A DNA stretch of 64,000 bases from Lachnospiraceae bacterium C6A11 (GTDB taxonomy: Bacteria; Bacillota; Clostridia; Lachnospirales; Lachnospiraceae), in NCBI GenBank assembly GCA_000702245.1, contig JNKY01000016.1:163068-227067 (forward strand), given 5' to 3'. The stretch's first letter is position 1. Every line of letters begins with the position of its first letter. Below are positions 59,464 through 64,000 of the stretch, in pieces. The notes beneath the pieces were generated by a model, which saw nothing but the letters and a program-made list of their open reading frames with translations, made no database searches and was not told the DNA's origin. The position numbers and the translations under genes were made by a program.

Positions 59464-61119
59464 ATGATAAGCGCAAATAATGTTTCACTGAGATTCGGTA
59501 AGAAAGCACTTTTTGAAGAAGTAAATATCAAGTTCACACCGGGCAACTGCTACGGTCTGATCGGTGCGAACGGAGCAGGAAAATCAACCTTCCTCCGCAT
59601 CCTTTCGGGCGAACTTGAGCCAACCAGCGGCGATGTTACGATGGATCCGGGCGAGAGAATGTCGGTTCTTCAGCAGGATCACTTCAAATATGATGCATTT
59701 AACGTACTTGACACTGTCATCATGGGGAATAAGAGACTGTATGATATCATGCAGGAGAAGGATGCTATCTATGCCAAGGAGGATTTCACCGAGGAAGATG
59801 GTATCAGAGCTTCAGAGCTTGAGGCTGAGTTCGCTGAGTTGGATGGCTGGAATGCACAGGCTGATGCAGAGACTCTTCTTAACGGCCTTGGAGTTGAACC
59901 GGAGTTCCATTACAGTATGATGAGTGAACTCGATGGCAACCTTAAGGTCAAGGTTCTTCTTGCGCAGGCACTTTTCGGTAATCCGGATGTTCTGCTTCTC
60001 GATGAGCCTACCAACCATCTCGACCTCGATGCTATCGCATGGCTGGAAGAGTTCCTTATCAACTTTCCAAATACGGTCATCGTTGTCAGCCACGACAGAT
60101 ATTTCCTTAATAAGGTATGTACACATACTGCGGACCTTGATTACGGCAAGATTCAGATCTATGCAGGTAACTACGACTTCTGGTATGAGTCAAGTCAGCT
60201 CATGATCCGTCAGATGAAGGAAGCTAACAAGAAGAAGGAAGAGAAGATCAAGGAGTTGAAGGAATTCATCGCCCGTTTCTCTGCAAATGCTTCCAAGTCT
60301 AAGCAGGCAACCTCACGTAAGAAGGCTCTCGAGAAGATCGAGCTTGATGAGATCAAGCCTTCAAGCAGAAAATACCCTTATATTGATTTCAGACCTAATC
60401 GTGAGATCGGAAATGAGGTCCTTACCGTTAAGAATATCAGCAAGACTGTTGACGGCGTGAAGCTTCTGGATAATATTTCTTTTACAGTGGGAAGAGATGA
60501 CAAGATCGCATTTGTCGGTCCAAATACACTTGCAACAACTATGCTCTTTAAGATACTCGCAGGCGAAGAGGAGCCTGATGAGGGTGAATACAAGTGGGGA
60601 GTTACAACCTCGCAGGGATATTTCCCTAAGGATAATACCAAGGAATTCGATAATGACCTTATCATGGTTGACTGGCTCACTCAGTACTCTGAGGAGAAGG
60701 ATGCTACCTATGTAAGAGGCTTCCTTGGAAGAATGCTCTTCCCTGGCGATGCCGGAACCAAGAAGGTTAAGGTTCTTTCCGGAGGTGAGAAGGTTAGATG
60801 CCTTCTGTCGAAGATCATGATTCAGGGCAGCAACTGCCTCATCCTCGATGAGCCTACAAACCACCTTGACATGGAGTCGATCACGTCGCTCAACAATGCA
60901 CTGATCAAGTTCCCTGGAGTTGTGCTTTTTGCCTGCCAGGATCATCAGTTCATCCAGACGACTGCAAATCGTATCATGGAGCTTACAGCTACCGGCCTCA
61001 TCGATAAGCAGACAACCTACGACGAATACCTCGACAGCGACGAGCTCGCAAGAAAGAGATTCGTTATGAATATGGATGGCACTAAGGAGAACGAGTCCGG
61101 CGAGGGTGACGAAGAGTAA
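59464..61119 (+). CDS. ABC-F family ATPase (YbiT/YkpA-like)
   Basis: A 551-residue soluble protein with two ABC domains and no membrane span, as in the ribosome-associated ABC-F family. The first Walker A is GANGAGKST near residue 37 and the first Walker B is LLLDEPTNHLDLDA. A linker of basic helices (about 255-305) lies between. In the second domain Walker A reads GPNTLATTML, so the usual Gly-Lys-Thr/Ser is lost, while LSGGEKVRCLLSKI and LILDEPTNHLDMES are intact. The family acts on ribosomes in translation or drug resistance; which role applies is unknown. Confidence 0.92.
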   Translation: MISANNVSLRFGKKALFEEVNIKFTPGNCYGLIGANGAGKSTFLRILSGELEPTSGDVTMDPGERMSVLQQDHFKYDAFNVLDTVIMGNKRLYDIMQEKDAIYAKEDFTEEDGIRASELEAEFAELDGWNAQADAETLLNGLGVEPEFHYSMMSELDGNLKVKVLLAQALFGNPDVLLLDEPTNHLDLDAIAWLEEFLINFPNTVIVVSHDRYFLNKVCTHTADLDYGKIQIYAGNYDFWYESSQLMIRQMKEANKKKEEKIKELKEFIARFSANASKSKQATSRKKALEKIELDEIKPSSRKYPYIDFRPNREIGNEVLTVKNISKTVDGVKLLDNISFTVGRDDKIAFVGPNTLATTMLFKILAGEEEPDEGEYKWGVTTSQGYFPKDNTKEFDNDLIMVDWLTQYSEEKDATYVRGFLGRMLFPGDAGTKKVKVLSGGEKVRCLLSKIMIQGSNCLILDEPTNHLDMESITSLNNALIKFPGVVLFACQDHQFIQTTANRIMELTATGLIDKQTTYDEYLDSDELARKRFVMNMDGTKENESGEGDEE

Positions 61120-61149
61120 ATATTCACAAGAAATAGTGATAGAATAAAA

Positions 61150-61189
61150 AAGGAACGGGCGCATATTTCGAAATATGTGCCCGTTCCTT
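61150..61189 (-). terminator. 40-bp palindromic terminator between convergent genes
   Basis: AAGGAACGGGCGCATATTTC (61150-61169) pairs with its near-perfect complement at 61170-61189, one wobble. The T-run (TTTTTTATTC) is on the minus strand, so it mainly terminates the membrane-protein gene; it may also stop the ABC-F transcript. Confidence 0.9.
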
Positions 61190-61200
61190 ACGTTATATCA

Positions 61201-62028
61201 TTAATACCCGAAAATATACTCGAGGAGCATCTTAGCTCTCTTCTTGTTGCGGCTTGAACCACCCGGGAAGCAGATGTAAACCTCATCATAACCAAGGTTC
61301 ATGTTCTTTGCAAACTCTGTTCCTGAGATATCCACAGCCAGCGGCTTGTCACGATCACCGACGGCCATAAGGATCTCTGTTGATTTGGCATTTATTGCAG
61401 CCTTGACATTTGACTGATCTGCGTAATCTGAAGAATAGTAGATATTGTTCTTGTATTTCTCAAGAATCTCTGCATCAAAGTAGTCATCCATGAAGAAGAG
61501 GGCGCAGGCGTAATTCAAATACTCCAGACCGTAGAGATCGGTGATTATAACATCGTAGTAGTTATCCTTGAGGAGCAGTGCAAGTGAAGTGGCGTTCGAG
61601 GTTGAAGATGTATTTGAAAGCTCGTACTCAAGACTTACATTATAATAGGTATCTCCGATGACGCGGTAACCGTCCACCATATCATTTGCTTTGGCAAAGT
61701 CTTCGAGAGGCTGTGAGCTGACAGATACCGGATCCTCACTGTTGAGGGCGGCAACGGCTATACTGACCGGCCGGGTGTTCTTATAGATTGCGATGGCAAA
61801 AGCTCCCACCGTAAGTATGGCGACAACAGCAAAGATAAAATACCATTTATAATAGTAGACAATGTATTTGAATTTCTCCTTTTTGTCCATGCCTGCGGTC
61901 TGCTCCTGAAAGAGAGCTTTCTTCCTGGCACGGCGGTCTTTCCTGGACATGAGGGACATCTCGAGTCTGTCTTCGGACTCGTCCTTTTCCTTTGGCTTTT
62001 CTTCGAATTCCTTAAGCATTTCGCGCAT
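61201..62028 (-). CDS. Single-pass membrane protein, unknown function
   Basis: A 275-residue protein with a highly charged cytoplasmic N-terminus (about 1-58, Glu/Lys/Arg), one helix at about 60-84 (YFIFAVVAILTVGAFAIAI) and an outside domain of ~190 residues with mixed alpha/beta pattern (VDGYRVIGDTYYNVSLEYEL, YDVIITDLYGLEYL). The outer part vaguely recalls periplasmic binding folds, but I cannot assign a family. GAGGATATACAAAA precedes the ATG. The gene faces a strong convergent terminator. Confidence 0.75.
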   Translation of the reverse strand: MREMLKEFEEKPKEKDESEDRLEMSLMSRKDRRARKKALFQEQTAGMDKKEKFKYIVYYYKWYFIFAVVAILTVGAFAIAIYKNTRPVSIAVAALNSEDPVSVSSQPLEDFAKANDMVDGYRVIGDTYYNVSLEYELSNTSSTSNATSLALLLKDNYYDVIITDLYGLEYLNYACALFFMDDYFDAEILEKYKNNIYYSSDYADQSNVKAAINAKSTEILMAVGDRDKPLAVDISGTEFAKNMNLGYDEVYICFPGGSSRNKKRAKMLLEYIFGY

Positions 62029-62222
62029 TTTTGTATATCCTCACTAATGAAATATGTTTGATTTATTACAATATTTAAACATTTTTTACAAATTAAAGCA
62101 AGAGGGTTCACAAAATATTTAAAAATGCACAAAGGAATCGTCATTTTATTGTAGTAATTTCAATTTTCAGGACTATATATAGTAAAACTGAACAAAAAAA
62201 ATGAAAAAAAATAAAAAAACAC

Positions 62223-62251
62223 TTGCTTATTTGTCTATTATGTCCTATAAT
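62223..62251 (+). promoter_or_regulatory. Predicted sigma-A promoter for the sugar-binding lipoprotein
   Basis: TTGCTT (62223-62228), 17 bp, then a perfect TATAAT (62246-62251). The stretch 62029-62222 before it is very AT-rich with A-tracts (62190-62220), as seen upstream of strong promoters, and holds no gene. Confidence 0.8.
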
Positions 62252-62257
62252 CAACCT

Positions 62258-62408
62258 TGCATTGAATGTTCAACGTAACTGTCATTTGAATAACGTTTTA
62301 TTCATTTGGCGTTAACAGTCTCGGGCTGTTGATTATGGATCGCATAAGATGTGAAAGAATGATGAGTTACAGAAAAAAAGAACACACATAATAAAGGAGG
62401 TTTTTCTT
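62258..62408 (+). promoter_or_regulatory. 150-nt leader of the sugar-binding lipoprotein
   Basis: The leader can form TGAATAA/TTATTCA (near 62286-62303) and AACAG/CTGTT (near 62315-62332) hairpins, and ends with AAAGGAGG. I recognise no known riboswitch and no clear catabolite-response element. Long leaders like this often protect highly expressed transporter mRNAs. Confidence 0.4.
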
Positions 62409-63872
62409 GTGAAAAAGATTAAGAAAACACTTGCTCTTTCTCTCGCACTTGCTATGGGCCTTTCTCTTGCAGCTTGTGGTAAGGATGACGATAAGAAAGA
62501 AGACAAAACAACAGAAGCAACTACAAAGGCAACTGACGCAACTCAGGACACACAGGCAACTGATGATACTCAGGCAACTGATACACAGGCACCTGCAGAG
62601 AACTCAATCACATCTATGGATGGCAAGTTCACAGTAAGCACTGATGGATGGGAGAAGATCTACGCTAATTCATGGGATGAGGACTTCCAAAAGACGATCA
62701 AAGTTCTAGAAAACCAGTACCCAGAGCTAAAGGATTACATCGAAAACGTAAACCTTGGTATAAATGGTACAGGTGATGAGTACAAGACAGCTATCGACAC
62801 AGCTCTTACAAGCGGTGACAAGTATCCTTCACTTATCCCAGCTGATAACGATGTTGCTAAGTACTGGTTAGAGGATGAAACAAAGACAGCATCCCTTGCT
62901 TCTATCGGAATCACAGATGATATGTATGCTGATGCATATAACTTCTCTAAGGGTTATGCTACATACAACGGAGAGCTCAGAGCAGCTACATGGCAGGGAT
63001 GTCCTGGTGTATTCACATACAGAAGAGACATCGCTCAGGAAGTATTTGGCGTTTCAGAGCCAGCTGATGTTCAGGCACTCCTTAAGGATTGGGATGCATT
63101 CTTCGCAGCAGCTGATAAGCTTAAGGAAGCTGGTAAGTTCATCGTTTCTGGTCCAGACGATATCAAGTATGCAGTTTGGGATAGCCAGAAGCAGCCATGG
63201 GTAACAATCGCTGATGATGGTTCAGAGAAGCTTACTCTTGATGATGCAGTAACAAATTACCTTGAGCTTGCTAAGAGGCTCTATGATGGAGATTACACAA
63301 AGAAAACACAGGCATGGCAGCCAGACTGGTATGCAAACATGTCTGGTGACGTACTTGGTTACTTCGGAACAACATGGTTCATGAGACAGATCGAAGGAAA
63401 CTGTGGCGATACATTTGGTAACTGGGCTGCATGTACAGGTCCTTCTCCATATCACTGGGGTGGTACATACGTAATGGTTGGTAAGGATACTCCAAACCCT
63501 GACCTTTGCGCATTCCTTATCTATGAGATGTGCTGCGACGCTGAAATGATGTACAAGATCACAACAGAGAAGGGCGACTTCGTTAACAATAGAGTAGCTA
63601 ACGCTAAACTCGTTGAGGATGGCGTTGCTCCAATATTCGATGACGGAAAGTCAATGGTTGATATGCTTGGCGGACAGAACCCAATTCAGGCATGGGCTGA
63701 CGCAGCAGAAGGTATCGACCTTAGCAACACAACATACGCTGACTCTACAATCAAGAGTTACATCGATGCTGCTTCTACAGCTTACAACACAGGTGAGGCT
63801 GCAACAGTTGATGATGCAATCGCTATGATCAAGAAGGATGCTGAGACAAACCTTGGTCTTATCGTAGAGTAA
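62409..63872 (+). CDS. ABC transporter sugar-binding lipoprotein
   Basis: A 487-residue extracellular solute-binding protein (carbohydrate family 1). The GTG start follows AAAGGAGG. The lipobox LAAC places the lipid on Cys23. A Thr/Asp/Gln-rich spacer with repeated DTQATD units (about 35-60) tethers the domain to the membrane. The binding domain contains GCPGVFTYRRDIAQEVFGV and AWQPDWYANMSGDVLGYFGT, with many Trp/Tyr residues suited to sugar stacking. Codon use is strongly biased. The permeases probably start at the very end of the window. The sugar is unknown. Confidence 0.93.
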   Translation: MKKIKKTLALSLALAMGLSLAACGKDDDKKEDKTTEATTKATDATQDTQATDDTQATDTQAPAENSITSMDGKFTVSTDGWEKIYANSWDEDFQKTIKVLENQYPELKDYIENVNLGINGTGDEYKTAIDTALTSGDKYPSLIPADNDVAKYWLEDETKTASLASIGITDDMYADAYNFSKGYATYNGELRAATWQGCPGVFTYRRDIAQEVFGVSEPADVQALLKDWDAFFAAADKLKEAGKFIVSGPDDIKYAVWDSQKQPWVTIADDGSEKLTLDDAVTNYLELAKRLYDGDYTKKTQAWQPDWYANMSGDVLGYFGTTWFMRQIEGNCGDTFGNWAACTGPSPYHWGGTYVMVGKDTPNPDLCAFLIYEMCCDAEMMYKITTEKGDFVNNRVANAKLVEDGVAPIFDDGKSMVDMLGGQNPIQAWADAAEGIDLSNTTYADSTIKSYIDAASTAYNTGEAATVDDAIAMIKKDAETNLGLIVE

Positions 63873-63916
63873 TTTAAATTTAGAATTGATCTTTTAATTA
63901 AAGATTAAGACTATCT

Positions 63917-63954
63917 GCGCATCGGTATAGTCAACTATATCGATGCGCTTTTTT
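63917..63954 (+). terminator. Attenuator-like terminator after the binding protein
   Basis: GCGCATCGGTATAGT (63917-63931) pairs with ACTATATCGATGCGC (63934-63948), followed by T6. It lies before the next gene and may lower permease expression relative to the binding protein. Confidence 0.93.
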
Positions 63955-63991
63955 AAAGAAAGCGTCTAAGATTAGTTGCGGGGGTGATGAT

Positions 63992-64000
63992 TTGAATAAG
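63992..64000 (+). CDS. Start of next gene (3 codons), probably an ABC permease
   Basis: TTG AAT AAG follows GGGGGTGATGA. The ATG and GTG just before it run into TGA, so TTG is the likely start. The permease role is only inferred from the upstream binding protein. Confidence 0.3.

Overview
The window looks like chromosomal DNA of a low-to-mid GC, Gram-positive anaerobe of the Clostridia, most likely a gut or rumen Lachnospiraceae (Butyrivibrio/Pseudobutyrivibrio-like). Support comes from strong GGAGG ribosome sites with occasional GTG and TTG starts, lipoprotein signal peptides with AAC/TAC/AGC lipoboxes, fba, malic enzyme and NADP-isocitrate dehydrogenase with strong codon bias, a DUF1836 protein, a YerC-type TrpR-like regulator, and c-di-GMP and lipoprotein genes of clostridial type. 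The genus is an inference from gene content. I saw no tRNA, rRNA, CRISPR array, insertion sequence or intact prophage.

Layout. 0-5.1 kb: the 3' end of uvrA, a zinc-ribbon membrane protein, and a fructose-1-P/tagatose-6-P type sugar block (PfkB kinase, DeoR regulator, class II aldolase). 5.2-13.0 kb: a four-gene block resembling the JetA-JetB-JetC core of a type III Wadjet / MukBEF-like SMC complex. It has no visible JetD nuclease and is followed instead by a photoproduct-lyase-like radical-SAM fold whose CxxxCxxC motif has become SxxxSxxC. This is the most unusual system here. 13-23 kb: malic enzyme, a MoxR-DUF58-transglutaminase membrane operon, an odd cytosolic ParB-like/BMP-like fusion, a phosphoesterase and a first citrate synthase. 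23-31 kb: a YcxB-like protein, a highly structured intergenic segment, a MacB-like ABC transporter on the minus strand, and a large PASx3-GGDEF-GGDNF-EAL protein. 31-39 kb: an accessory stretch of GNATs, an acyltransferase, a NudC-like hydrolase, a MutS-like ATPase and gene remnants, including a RhuM-Fic gene with an internal deletion.

39-48 kb: polyphosphate:AMP phosphotransferase, a HAD phosphatase, isocitrate dehydrogenase, a large TPR/J-like protein and a second citrate synthase. 48-55 kb: two consecutive cassettes of ECF sigma factor, membrane anti-sigma-like protein and serpin lipoprotein. The second serpin's ribosome-binding site is fully complementary to a segment about 80 nt upstream. 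55-64 kb: a cytoplasmic alpha-amylase, a TrpR-like regulator, a CNNM/CorC transporter, a DUF1836 protein with a histone-H1-like tail, an ABC-F ATPase, an unknown membrane protein and a sugar-binding lipoprotein whose permeases probably lie beyond the end.

How parts fit together. Citrate synthase (two copies), NADP-ICDH and malic enzyme suggest a partial oxidative TCA branch making 2-oxoglutarate and NADPH; no aconitase is visible here. The twin sigma/anti-sigma/serpin cassettes suggest an envelope response to external proteases. The Jet-like core plus degenerate radical-SAM protein could be a DNA-organising or plasmid-defence SMC complex that lost or replaced its nuclease. Family names come from sequence motifs recalled from memory; no database search was run.
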